Positions 16,495 to 25,098 of a DNA stretch of 48,718 bases are shown one piece after another (position 1 is the stretch's first letter; the number at the start of each line of letters is the position of its first letter). Source of the stretch: an uncultured Planctomycetota bacterium (lineage in GTDB: Bacteria; Planctomycetota; Planctomycetia; Gemmatales; HRBIN36); the NCBI GenBank assembly GCA_937944855.1, contig CALFAY010000062.1, forward strand, positions 1 to 48,718, written 5' to 3'. A model generated the notes under the pieces. It searched no databases, had not been told where the DNA came from, and worked only from the letters and a program-made list of their open reading frames with translations. Both the position numbers and the translations under genes were made by a program.

Positions 16495-18717
16495 GTGACG
16501 GTCAGTCGTGTCGAAAGGCAAATCGGCGGCAGCGTTCTCAGTATTGAAACCGGCAAATTGGCAAAGCAGGCGCACGGCGCGGTGGTAGTCAGCTATCGGG
16601 ACACCGCCGTGCTCGTCACCGCCGTCGAAGGCCCGCCCCTGGAAGGCCGGGACTTTTTCCCCCTGACGGTGGATTACCGTGAGAAAACCTACGCCGCAGG
16701 CAAGTTTCCCGGCGGCTTCATCAAACGGGAAGGCCGACCGACGACCAAGGAAATCCTGACTTCCCGGCTGATCGACCGGCCCATCCGCCCCTTGTTCCCG
16801 GAGGGCTACCTGAACGAAGTGCAGGTCATGGCCTCGGTGCTGTCGGCCGACGGCGAGAACGATCCCGACGTGCTCGCCATGATCGGGGCCAGTGCCGCCC
16901 TGCACATCTCGCACATTCCCTTTCGCGGACCGACGGGAGCGATCCGCCTCGGCCGTCGCAATGGCGAGTATCTCATCCTTCCCACGGTCAGCGAGCTGGA
17001 GCAGAGCGATCTGGACCTGGTCGTCTCCGGCACCCGCGACCACGTCATCATGATCGAAGGCTTCGGTCGCGAATTGCCCGAAGAGGACATGGTACGGGCC
17101 GTCATGTACGCCCAGTCGCTGGTCGTCGAAGTCTGCGACATGGTCGCGGAATTGCGTCAGCTGCGGGGCCTGGGGTCGGTCGAAATCCCGCAGCCCGAAC
17201 CCAATCCGCTCATTCCGGTTTTCCGGGAGCGTTTCTACAACGACCTGCGGGAACGCAAGCAGACCCAGGGCAAGCAGGAACGGGCCGAGCGGGTCAAGGA
17301 ACTCAAGGAAAAAATCCTTGCCGAATTCGTCCCGCCCGACAATCCCCAGCCGCAGTACACGCCGCATCAGGTCAACGCCGCCTTCGATGCTCTGGAATAC
17401 CGCGTGGTCCGCGATCTGATCCTCGAAGGCAAGCGCGTTGACGGCCGGGGACCGCGGGACCTGCGGCCGGTGCATTGCGAAGTCGGCATCCTGGCCCGGA
17501 CCCACGGCTCAGCCCTGTTTCAACGGGGCGAGACGCAGGCTTTGGTCACGACCGTGTTGGGTACCGCCGAGGACGAGCAGATCGTGGACGGCATCGTCGA
17601 GGAGTACAGCAAGAAGTTCATGCTGGACTACAACTTTCCGCCGTTCAGTGTGGGCGAATGCCGTCCCATCCGTGGACCGGGCCGGCGGGAGATCGGCCAC
17701 GGGGCCTTGGCCGAACGCAGCCTCGCCGCCGTCATTCCCCCGCCCGAAGAGTTCCCCTATACCATCCGCGTCGTCTCGGACATCCTCGAATCGAACGGCT
17801 CCAGCAGCATGGCCAGCGTGTGCGGCGCGACCCTGTCCCTGATGGACGCCGGCGTGCCCATCCGTGAACCCGTCGCTGGCATCTCGATCGGCCTCGTCAA
17901 AGAGCCGGACCGCTACATCCTTCTGACCGATATCGTCGGCGATGAAGACCACTTCGGCGACATGGATTTCAAGGTCGCCGGCACGGGTCGGGGCGTCACC
18001 GGCATCCAACTCGACCTCAAGATCGACGGTATCAGCGAGGAGATCATCCGGGCCACGCTGGAACAGGCGCGCGAAGCCCGTATCCGCATCCTCAAGATCA
18101 TGCTGGAGACGCTCCGCGCCCCGCGCTCCGACATCAGTAAGTACGCCCCGCGGCTGCTGCACCTGAAGATTCATCCCGACAAGATCGGTTTGCTTATCGG
18201 GCCCGGCGGCAAGACCATCCGCTCCATCCAGGAGCAGACCGGAGCCAAGATCGACGTGGCCGACGATGGCACCGTGACCATCGCCTCCACCGACGCCAAG
18301 GCTGCCGAGGCGGCGCGGGCCAAGATCGAAGCCCTGACCGAAGAAATCCGCATCGGACGCATCTACGAAGGCCGGGTCACTTCCATCAAGGAATTCGGGG
18401 CTTTCGTCGAGATCGTGCCCGGCAAGGACGGTCTGGTTCACATCAGCGAACTGGACGACAAGTACGTCAGCCGGGTCGAGGACGTGGTCAACATCGGCGA
18501 CAAGATCCCGGTCAAGGTCATCGCCATCGACGCCCAGGACCGAGTCAAGCTGTCGCGCAAGGCAGCGTTGCGAGAATTGGCCGGCGGAGGAGAGCCGCCT
18601 CCCGAACGGCCCAGCGGCGAACGGGAGCGGGGAGGGGCGGAACGCGGCCCATCGTCCGGGCGTCGGCCGCAGCGCGAGGGCCGAGGAGGATCCAGGGAAC
18701 CTCGCGGCGACCGCTGA
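16495..18717 (+). CDS. pnp: Polyribonucleotide nucleotidyltransferase (PNPase)
   Basis: PNPase is the trimeric phosphorolytic 3'-5' exoribonuclease of RNA decay. The 740-residue protein has two RNase PH domains (YREKTYAAGKFPGGF and RETQALV-type GETQALVTTVLG, with SNGSSSMASVCG). A KH domain (IGPGGKTIRSIQEQTGAKI) and an S1 domain (GRVTSIKEFGAFVEI, LVHISEL) follow. The tail (~700-740) is Arg/Gly/Glu-rich. The GTG start at 16495 is supported by GGGAGA six bases upstream. Colocation with rpsO is the conserved arrangement. Confidence 0.97.
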   Translation: MTVSRVERQIGGSVLSIETGKLAKQAHGAVVVSYRDTAVLVTAVEGPPLEGRDFFPLTVDYREKTYAAGKFPGGFIKREGRPTTKEILTSRLIDRPIRPLFPEGYLNEVQVMASVLSADGENDPDVLAMIGASAALHISHIPFRGPTGAIRLGRRNGEYLILPTVSELEQSDLDLVVSGTRDHVIMIEGFGRELPEEDMVRAVMYAQSLVVEVCDMVAELRQLRGLGSVEIPQPEPNPLIPVFRERFYNDLRERKQTQGKQERAERVKELKEKILAEFVPPDNPQPQYTPHQVNAAFDALEYRVVRDLILEGKRVDGRGPRDLRPVHCEVGILARTHGSALFQRGETQALVTTVLGTAEDEQIVDGIVEEYSKKFMLDYNFPPFSVGECRPIRGPGRREIGHGALAERSLAAVIPPPEEFPYTIRVVSDILESNGSSSMASVCGATLSLMDAGVPIREPVAGISIGLVKEPDRYILLTDIVGDEDHFGDMDFKVAGTGRGVTGIQLDLKIDGISEEIIRATLEQAREARIRILKIMLETLRAPRSDISKYAPRLLHLKIHPDKIGLLIGPGGKTIRSIQEQTGAKIDVADDGTVTIASTDAKAAEAARAKIEALTEEIRIGRIYEGRVTSIKEFGAFVEIVPGKDGLVHISELDDKYVSRVEDVVNIGDKIPVKVIAIDAQDRVKLSRKAALRELAGGGEPPPERPSGERERGGAERGPSSGRRPQREGRGGSREPRGDR

Positions 18718-18784
18718 GCCTAAAGGGAATTCAACCTCGGGGAGTCGTCCGCCTTCCCGACATCGTTTCGACCGGCAGCCATCC

Positions 18785-19501
18785 ATGAGCAGTCAAGCGC
18801 CGCCCGGTTCCTCTGCTTACGCCGAGCTGGCCGAACTGGCCGGACGGCTCATTCACGAAATCAAGAACCACCTCAGCACGCTGAGCATCAACTTGCAATT
18901 GCTCGGAGAGGACTTCAACGACCCCCAGAACCCCAAGGAGCGGCGCGCCAAGCAACGGATCGAGAAGCTGCAACGTGAATGTCAACGCCTGGCCGATCTC
19001 TCGAACGACTTCCTCCGTTTCGCCCGGGTCGGCGAACTCGAGCTGGCTCCCTGTTCGCTTCAGGAGGTCCTCGACGAACTGATCGACTTCTTCAGCCCCA
19101 CGGCCGCCCAGGCCAACGTCGTCATCCGGGCTTTCCTCCCCGCCGAACTGCCGCGGGTGGCCCTGGACCGGCAGATGTTCAAGCAAGCCCTGCTCAACCT
19201 GTTTCTGAACGCCCAGCAGGCCATGCCGGAAGGTGGGGAACTCACGCTTCAGGCGGAGAGTCGGGACGGTGCCGTGATTCTGCGTTTGATCGACACCGGC
19301 ATCGGCATGAAGCCGGAAGTCATGAGCGAAATCTTCAAGCCGTTTTTCTCGACCCGGCCGGGCGGGAGCGGCCTCGGACTGCCGACGACCAAGCGGATCC
19401 TCGAAGCCCACGGCGGCTCGATCAGCGTCGCCAGCGAACCGGGCAGAGGGACCATGTTCACCATCCAACTGCCCGCCGCGCCCCAGGGGCAAGACAACTA
19501 A
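18785..19501 (+). CDS. Soluble orphan histidine kinase
   Basis: The 238-residue protein is only a kinase core: a dimerisation/phosphoacceptor helix with H-box LIHEIKNHLST (His ~27), then a HATPase_c domain. The latter has the N-box FLNAQQAM, G1 DTGIGM, F-box FKPFFSTRPGGSGLGL and G2 GRGTMFTIQLP. No sensor domain or membrane helix is present and no response regulator is adjacent. The gene follows pnp by 67 bases and ends in a 4-base convergent overlap with tatC. Input may come from a partner protein; this is inferred. Confidence 0.85.
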   Translation: MSSQAPPGSSAYAELAELAGRLIHEIKNHLSTLSINLQLLGEDFNDPQNPKERRAKQRIEKLQRECQRLADLSNDFLRFARVGELELAPCSLQEVLDELIDFFSPTAAQANVVIRAFLPAELPRVALDRQMFKQALLNLFLNAQQAMPEGGELTLQAESRDGAVILRLIDTGIGMKPEVMSEIFKPFFSTRPGGSGLGLPTTKRILEAHGGSISVASEPGRGTMFTIQLPAAPQGQDN

Positions 19502-20589
19502 CGGGAACGCTGCTCCGACTGGCCATTCTGCGACACCGTCGCCTCGTCCCCCATCCAGATTTCTTCGCCTTCCGAGACTTCCGAATAGGGTTTGATCATC
19601 CACTTGCTCAGGACCACGCCCAGGGAGTACAGCAGGATCATGCTGCCCCACAGCATCATCAGGCTGACGGGATCAATGGTCGGTCCCAGGGCGGCGATGA
19701 CGAGCATGCCGAACGCGGCATACTTCCAACCGGCGACGTACTGCGGCGGCTCGAAGACGCCGACCTTGGCCAAAAACAGCATCACCAGCGGCGTCTGGAA
19801 GCAGATGCCGGCCAGCAACGGCACCAGAATGGCGAAGCTGAGCCACTCGTTGAGGCGGAAGTCCGGTTCCATGCCAATCCAGCGGTTGACATACAGCAGC
19901 GCATCGAGGGCCTTGGGAATGATGAGGAACTCGGAGATGAGAACGCCGCCCAGAAACAGACTCAGGCTGAACGGCAGGTAGATGTGGACGTACTTTTTCT
20001 CATGCGGATACAGCCCGGCGGCCACGAAAGTCCAGATCTGGTAGAAGACCCAGGGGCTGCTCAGCACCAATCCCGTGATGGCACAGACCATGAACCAGAC
20101 GATGAATGCTTCGGTGGCACTGAGGGTCTTGAGGGTTGGTCGCGGACCGAGCTTGTAATACAACTGCTGCATGGCGTAGGCGAATTTGCCCGGATCCCGC
20201 ATCTGCACCGGCAGTTCGATCTCGGCGGCATCCTCTGCGGGGGGCTGGACGTGTTCCAGACCGGGAAAACCGGCGTTCCTGGCCGCCTCGAACAGGGCCT
20301 TGGGCTGGATTCTCAGCACCATCGGCACCGGGGCGTTCTGGGCCATGTTGGGATCTGCCTCCAATTGGGCCAGAAACTCCTCGGCGCGCTGGTTGTAGTA
20401 GCGGACGAGAGCATCTTCGACCGGCTGGGCGATGAAGGCGACAACATGATGGCCGAACAGGAAACTGACGAACAGGCCCACCAGAAAGCCGTATAGACCC
20501 CGGAGCAGACAGCCCCGCAGTTCCTCGAGGTGGTCGCCGAATGACATCCGCGTATCGGCAAAAAAGTCATCGTCCTCGTAGCGCTTCAT
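19498..20589 (-). CDS. tatC: Sec-independent translocase TatC with a large periplasmic insert
   Basis: TatC recognises twin-arginine signal peptides and forms the core of the Tat translocon. The 363-residue protein has the family N-terminus SFGDHLEELRG (conserved Glu pair), six membrane helices, and later marks such as YPHEKKYV and FQTPLVMLFLAKVG. About 100 extra residues sit between helix 1 and helix 2, from VEDALVRYY to KTLSATEAF; ordinary TatC is ~250 residues. ATG 20589 is preferred over 20619 because AGGTG lies five bases upstream. tatA/tatB are not in the window. At least one Tat substrate is encoded nearby (25099-26640). Confidence 0.92.
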   Translation of the reverse strand: MKRYEDDDFFADTRMSFGDHLEELRGCLLRGLYGFLVGLFVSFLFGHHVVAFIAQPVEDALVRYYNQRAEEFLAQLEADPNMAQNAPVPMVLRIQPKALFEAARNAGFPGLEHVQPPAEDAAEIELPVQMRDPGKFAYAMQQLYYKLGPRPTLKTLSATEAFIVWFMVCAITGLVLSSPWVFYQIWTFVAAGLYPHEKKYVHIYLPFSLSLFLGGVLISEFLIIPKALDALLYVNRWIGMEPDFRLNEWLSFAILVPLLAGICFQTPLVMLFLAKVGVFEPPQYVAGWKYAAFGMLVIAALGPTIDPVSLMMLWGSMILLYSLGVVLSKWMIKPYSEVSEGEEIWMGDEATVSQNGQSEQRSR

Positions 20590-20697
20590 TTCGACACCTA
20601 TCGCGGAGAAGATCGGCAAGGCTGCACTGATTCGCAGGGATGACTCAGATTCATCCTACAAGCGGGTCAGTTTCCCAACAAGCGACGCCGACCGGAT

Positions 20698-21429
20698 TCA
20701 GAAGTCGATTTCCAGGCCGTCCGTGGCCAGGATGACTCCGGGAAACTTGGTTTCCGCCTCGTTCAGCCCGGCCGGATCATCGCCGGTCAGCAGGGGATTG
20801 AAGTGGGTCAGACAGAGCCGACGCACCTCGGCTGTCCGGGCTAGCCGCAAGACGTCGCTGACGACCGAATGGCCAGTCAGGTCGGCCAGGGACCGGAAGC
20901 GGTCGGGGAAGTTGCACTCGTGCAGGAGCAGATCGACACCGCGAACGAGGTTGGCGTATCGGTCGGAACAACGCGTATCGGTGACGTAGGCCAGACTGCG
21001 ATCGGGCCAGTCGAAGCGGTAGCCGATGCAGGGCGTCCCGTGGTCCAGCGGATGGGTGCGGATGCAGACGCCCTCGACCTCGAACTCCGCCAGGGCCGGT
21101 TGCGTCTGATAGCGGAACTCCACGGGAAACAACAACGAGCCGAATAGTTGGGTCCGCACCGCGTCGAGATGTTCCGGCAAGCCGTACACGGTCACGCTCT
21201 CGACCGGCTTTTCCCAGAGAACGTCGAGGAGGAAGGTCAGCCCGACGACATGATCAAGATGGACGTGGGACAGGAAGATGTGCAGCCGTGGCGTGGCCAG
21301 AAGGTCGCGGACCCGGAAGAAGCCGGTCCCGGCGTCGAGAACGAACCCCTGGCTCGGCACCATGTAGCAGGCCGTGTGCCGTGTCTCGTTCGGGTGATAA
21401 CCGGCCGTGCCGAGCATGCACAGGCGCAT
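20698..21429 (-). CDS. RNase Z-like metallo-beta-lactamase hydrolase
   Basis: The 243-residue protein has an MBL fold with the metal-binding motif SHVHLDH (His55, His57, Asp59, His60). Further ligands are probably His in HPLDHGTP, Asp in YVTDTRCS and the C-terminal His of CLTHFNP. The overall form, including [16 protein letters not shown] near the start, resembles RNase Z/phosphodiesterase-type MBL proteins. True RNase Z has an exosite arm that I cannot identify, so tRNA processing is not claimed. It is transcribed away from hisI across a 90-base gap. Confidence 0.75.
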   Translation of the reverse strand: MRLCMLGTAGYHPNETRHTACYMVPSQGFVLDAGTGFFRVRDLLATPRLHIFLSHVHLDHVVGLTFLLDVLWEKPVESVTVYGLPEHLDAVRTQLFGSLLFPVEFRYQTQPALAEFEVEGVCIRTHPLDHGTPCIGYRFDWPDRSLAYVTDTRCSDRYANLVRGVDLLLHECNFPDRFRSLADLTGHSVVSDVLRLARTAEVRRLCLTHFNPLLTGDDPAGLNEAETKFPGVILATDGLEIDF

Positions 21430-21486
21430 GATCGTTTCCTGTCCCGCCTCTGCCTCCGGCGAGCTGCCAGAGGGCGATCATCAAAG

Positions 21487-21492
21487 TATAAT
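21487..21492 (+). promoter_or_regulatory. Candidate -10 box for hisI-hisG
   Basis: A perfect TATAAT lies 28 bases before the hisI start in the 90-base divergent gap. The matching -35 region is weak, so the assignment is tentative. Confidence 0.35.
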
Positions 21493-21519
21493 CCCCATCG
21501 AGTGCCGAGAGGAATTGCA

Positions 21520-21894
21520 ATGCTGGTGGACTTCGACAAAGCGGGGGGTCTGGTCCCGGCGATTGCGCAGGATGGAGCGACCGGAGAGGTCCTGATGCTC
21601 GCCTGGATGAACCGGGAGGCGTTCGAGGAGACGCTCCGGACCGGCCGGGCCTGCTACTATAGCCGCAGCCGCAACAAGCTCTGGCGCAAGGGCGAAGAAA
21701 GCGGCCACGTCCAAGAGGTGCAGGAAGTGCTGGTGGACTGCGACAACGACACGGTGCTTTTGAAGGTCCGCCAGGTCGGCGGAGCGGCCTGCCACACCGG
21801 CCACCGCAGTTGCTTCCACCGCCGGGTCGAAAACGGTCAACTCCAGGTCGTCGCCGAGCGGGTCTTCGATCCGGCTGCCGTGTACAAGAAGTGA
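21520..21894 (+). CDS. hisI: Phosphoribosyl-AMP cyclohydrolase
   Basis: HisI opens the purine ring of phosphoribosyl-AMP, step 3 of histidine synthesis. The 124-residue protein is the monofunctional form without the HisE domain. The marks are [28 protein letters not shown], the metal-binding DCDNDT and the zinc cysteines in [13 protein letters not shown] 21520 has GAGAGGA six bases upstream. It is followed after 22 bases by hisG, so the two form a partial his operon; the other his genes are elsewhere. Confidence 0.96.
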   Translation: MLVDFDKAGGLVPAIAQDGATGEVLMLAWMNREAFEETLRTGRACYYSRSRNKLWRKGEESGHVQEVQEVLVDCDNDTVLLKVRQVGGAACHTGHRSCFHRRVENGQLQVVAERVFDPAAVYKK

Positions 21895-21916
21895 TGCCCT
21901 CAAGGAAGAGAAGCCG

Positions 21917-22795
21917 ATGAGCGAACCGTTGTTGAAACTGGGACTGCCTGCCGGAAGCCTTCAGGAAGCCACCAGCGAGCTGTTCCGCCGAGCCGGATAC
22001 AAGATCACCTACACCAGCCGCAGCTACTATCCCCAGATCGACGACCCGGAAATCCAATGCACGCTCATCCGTGCCCAGGAGATGGCCCGCTATGTCCAGG
22101 ACGGCGTGCTGGATTGCGGCCTGACGGGCTACGACTGGATCGTAGAAACCGGGGCCAAGGTCGTCGAATTGGCCGAGTTGGTCTTCAGCAAGGTCAGCCG
22201 CCGGCCCGTCCGCTGGGTTTTGGCGGTACCTAACGACTCGCCCATCCAGAGCGTCAAGGATTTGCAGGGCAAACGCATCGCCACGGAAGCGGTCAATCTT
22301 ACCCGCCGCTGGCTGGCGGAGCACGGCGTCACGGCCCAGGTCGAGTTCAGTTGGGGGGCCACCGAGGTCAAGCCGCCCCGGCTGGCCGATGCCATCGTCG
22401 AAGTGACCGAAACCGGCAGTTCGCTGGCCGCCAACAACCTCCGCATCGTCGCCGAGGTCTTGCAGAGCACCACCCGTTTCATCGCCAACAAACAGGCCGT
22501 CAAGGATCCCTGGAAAAAGCAGAAGATGTCCGACATGGTGCTCATGCTTCAAGGGGCGATGGCCGCCGAAGGCAAGGTCGGACTGATGATGAACGTCCGC
22601 AAGGCCGATCTGCCGGCCGTGCTCAAAATCCTCCCCGCCTTGCAGACGCCCACCGTCACCTCTCTGGCCGACCCGGAATGGGTGGACGTCTTGACCGTGC
22701 TGAGCGAAAGCGTAGTCCGCGTCATCGCTCCCCAGCTGAAGCAAGCCGGAGCGCGCGGCATCGTCGAGTTTCCGCTTAACAAACTGATCGAATAG
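21917..22795 (+). CDS. hisG: ATP phosphoribosyltransferase, long regulated form
   Basis: HisG joins ATP and PRPP, the first and feedback-inhibited step of histidine synthesis. The 292-residue protein is the long form. It has a catalytic domain ([24 protein letters not shown] and [17 protein letters not shown]) and the C-terminal regulatory domain ([30 protein letters not shown]). The long form acts without HisZ. It is cotranscribed with hisI and converges on the minus-strand gene at 22799 with a three-base gap. Confidence 0.96.
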   Translation: MSEPLLKLGLPAGSLQEATSELFRRAGYKITYTSRSYYPQIDDPEIQCTLIRAQEMARYVQDGVLDCGLTGYDWIVETGAKVVELAELVFSKVSRRPVRWVLAVPNDSPIQSVKDLQGKRIATEAVNLTRRWLAEHGVTAQVEFSWGATEVKPPRLADAIVEVTETGSSLAANNLRIVAEVLQSTTRFIANKQAVKDPWKKQKMSDMVLMLQGAMAAEGKVGLMMNVRKADLPAVLKILPALQTPTVTSLADPEWVDVLTVLSESVVRVIAPQLKQAGARGIVEFPLNKLIE

Positions 22796-22798
22796 TCC

Positions 22799-23470
22799 TC
22801 ACGGGCGCTTCAGCCGCAGCACTTCCATCCATTGATGCGGCTGCTCGACGACGACCCGATTGAGCGTGTTGTCCCGATCGGCCAAGAGAGCGAAGCCCAA
22901 AGCGACCGGCCTACGTCCGATCAGGGCCTTGCCCATGACCAGCACCCAGCGGGACAGGGGGTTTTCCGGATCGGGCCGTTGAGCGTGACGGCGGAAGGCG
23001 GCGACGAAGCCTTGCTGACTCAACTGGGTCGGCCAGATACGGACCCGCGGCTTGTCGGTCCTGAGCATGGCACTCAGTCCCGGAACGACCAGGTCGAGCA
23101 CCTGCCCGACGTCCTCCTCCCGCACCTGCACCGATTCGGTGCCCAGCGGAGCCAGCACCACGAGCCGGACCCGCACCGGCAGATCGTACACGGTTAAACG
23201 CCGGTCGCCCCACAAGGCCGGGGGCGGCGGATAACTGGCGAGGTCTTCGGTCAAATCGGGAAGTTCGACAACCCGCTTGCGTCGCCGACCGAACAGCCAG
23301 CCCAGCACCGACGCCACCAATAGCAGCACCAGCACGGCCAGGACGGCCAGGACGAGCATCCATCCGCCCTGATTCAGAAACGGCTGAACTTGCGGCGGAG
23401 CGGATTCGATCCACGGCTTCAGCGCGTCCGGCGGCATGATCTCCCTCGAAATCGCCATCGTCGTGCCCAT
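22799..23470 (-). CDS. Single-pass membrane protein of unknown function
   Basis: The ~223-residue protein has a short N-terminal segment, one long membrane helix (WMLVLAVLAVLVLLLVASVLGWLFG), a basic GRRRKR stop-transfer, and a ~150-residue domain likely in the cytoplasm. That domain has alternating strands and helices (RVRLVVLAPLG, EDVGQVLDLVVPGL, PLSRWVLVMG). No catalytic motif is seen. The start is uncertain: ATG 23470, 23458 and 23437 share the frame, the last with AGGGAG very close. It runs antisense-adjacent to hisG and is divergent from the propeller gene at 23521. Confidence 0.6.
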   Translation of the reverse strand: MGTTMAISREIMPPDALKPWIESAPPQVQPFLNQGGWMLVLAVLAVLVLLLVASVLGWLFGRRRKRVVELPDLTEDLASYPPPPALWGDRRLTVYDLPVRVRLVVLAPLGTESVQVREEDVGQVLDLVVPGLSAMLRTDKPRVRIWPTQLSQQGFVAAFRRHAQRPDPENPLSRWVLVMGKALIGRRPVALGFALLADRDNTLNRVVVEQPHQWMEVLRLKRP

Positions 23471-23520
23471 ACAATGATCGTGACTCGCCTACCGGCAATC
23501 AAGCCATCGAGGAGCCTGCC

Positions 23521-24549
23521 ATGCAATTATTGCTGAGTCTGTCCCTTCTGTGCTTCCAGCCGCCCGCGGAAGACTGGCAAAAGCAGGAATCCGCCTATCT
23601 GAAAAACATCCGTCAGGTGACTTTCGACTTCGTTCGGGCCGGCGAGGGCTACTTCTCGCCCGACGGCAAGCAGATCATCTTTCAGGCGGAGGAAAAGGGC
23701 GAGAACCCGTTCTATCAGATCTTCGTCATGGACCTCGAAACCGGCAAATACCGCCGGGTCAGTCCAGGCGTGGGCCGTACCACCTGTGCCTTCTTCCGAC
23801 CCGACGGCAAGAAGATCATCTTCGCCAGCAGCCATCTCGATCCCCAGGCGAAAGAACGCCAGGCCGAGGAATTCAAGCGGCGCGAAGAAGCAGCCCGCAC
23901 TAATCAGCGCCGCCGCTATGAGTGGGTCTTCGATGAATACATGGACATCTTCGAGGCCAATCCCGACGGCAGCGACCTCAAACGCCTGACCGACGCTCCC
24001 GGCTACGACGCCGAGGGAGCCTACTCGCCGGACGGCAAGCAGATCGTCTTCTGTTCGCAGCGGGACGGCCACCTCGAACTGTGGATCATGAACGCTGACG
24101 GCTCGAATCCGCGGAAACTGACTAACGCTCCCGGCTGCTACAACGGCGGACCGTTCTTCTCGCCGGAGGGCAAGCGGGTCATCTTCCGGGCCGACCGGCA
24201 CACTAAAGACGAATTGCAGATTTACGTCATCAACGCGGATGGGACCGGCGAACGACAACTGACCGACATCAAAGGCGTGGCCTGGGCCCCCTACTGGCAT
24301 CCCGATGGCAAGCACATCATCTTCACCGCCGCCGAGCACAAGCCGATGCAGCGGCCCAATTACGACCTGTACCTGATGAACGTGGACACGCAGGAGATGA
24401 CTCGCATCACCTTCGCTCCCGGTCAGGACGTGCTGCCGGTCTTCAGCCCGGACGGCAAGAAGCTGATGTGGACCTCGACCCGCGACGGCAGCCTGCCCGG
24501 GACGCAGTTGTTCATCGCCGACTTCATCATGCCCGGCTCGAAGAACTGA
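23521..24549 (+). CDS. Exported TolB-like beta-propeller protein
   Basis: The 342-residue product starts with a hydrophobic signal-like segment (LLLSLSLLCF). Six or so WD40-like PD40 repeats follow, each with the sequence YFSPDGKQIIF, FFRPDGKKIIFAS, YSPDGKQIVFCSQRDG, FFSPEGKRVIF, YWHPDGKHIIFTAA or VFSPDGKKLMWTSTRDG. A linker between repeats 2 and 3 (~105-140) is charged and likely helical. This is the propeller type of TolB, but the N-terminal TolB domain is absent. A periplasmic protein-binding or peptide role is inferred. It converges on the OB-fold gene with a 2-base gap. Confidence 0.75.
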   Translation: MQLLLSLSLLCFQPPAEDWQKQESAYLKNIRQVTFDFVRAGEGYFSPDGKQIIFQAEEKGENPFYQIFVMDLETGKYRRVSPGVGRTTCAFFRPDGKKIIFASSHLDPQAKERQAEEFKRREEAARTNQRRRYEWVFDEYMDIFEANPDGSDLKRLTDAPGYDAEGAYSPDGKQIVFCSQRDGHLELWIMNADGSNPRKLTNAPGCYNGGPFFSPEGKRVIFRADRHTKDELQIYVINADGTGERQLTDIKGVAWAPYWHPDGKHIIFTAAEHKPMQRPNYDLYLMNVDTQEMTRITFAPGQDVLPVFSPDGKKLMWTSTRDGSLPGTQLFIADFIMPGSKN

Positions 24550-24551
24550 CG

Positions 24552-25073
24552 CTAGCGTTTGTCGGGTTTATTCTCGACAGTCACCTGTGACGGCACGTTG
24601 ACAACGATTTCGGGCAGGTTCTGGTAGAGGCGGACGCGGCCCTCGGCGACGACGGTCTTCTTGTCGAGCCGGCGGAGGTCGTCCAGCCCGCCGGGCCATT
24701 TTTCCCACGCCGTCGAGGGAATGGTGATCTTGAAGCAGGTGCGATGGTCCGGTCCCATGTTAAAGATGCAGACCCGACCGGACGGCGGAACGTAGATCGA
24801 ATGCACCTTGCCGACCACCCGGACCGTCTTGCCCTCCTGGGCCTTCAACTCTTCGACCTGCTCCGCCTGGAAGAGCTTGATTTGCTCAGGCGGCTTCGCG
24901 GGATCGGCTTTCTTCTCGGCCTGGCCGTTCCTGGCGTTTTCCGCCTCGGGGGCGACCTTGCCGAAAGCCGCCGGACGGACGCTGCGGGCCGGGTTCTCCG
25001 ACTGGAACCGGTCGTCTTCCGGCGGACTGGCCAGCGTCACGACAACGAACCCACACAGCAAGCGAAGCATCAT
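24552..25073 (-). CDS. Exported OB-fold-like protein
   Basis: The 173-residue product has an N-terminal signal peptide (MMLRLLCGFVVVTLAS), a low-complexity Lys/Glu/Pro region, and a ~95-residue C-terminal domain. That domain resembles nucleic-acid-type OB folds: VRVVGKVHSIYVPPSGRV, CIFNMG, TCFKITIP, then LDKKTVVAEGRVRLYQNLPEIVV. The KTVVAEGRVRLYQNLPEI stretch is close to the tRNA-anticodon-like OB pattern. GGGGAG lies eight bases before ATG 25073. It starts 25 bases after the beta-CASP gene on the same strand, so the two are probably one transcript. Binding of nucleic acid is inferred. Confidence 0.65.
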   Translation of the reverse strand: MMLRLLCGFVVVTLASPPEDDRFQSENPARSVRPAAFGKVAPEAENARNGQAEKKADPAKPPEQIKLFQAEQVEELKAQEGKTVRVVGKVHSIYVPPSGRVCIFNMGPDHRTCFKITIPSTAWEKWPGGLDDLRRLDKKTVVAEGRVRLYQNLPEIVVNVPSQVTVENKPDKR

Positions 25074-25098
25074 TCGGTGACTCCCCGCTTTCAAACCT

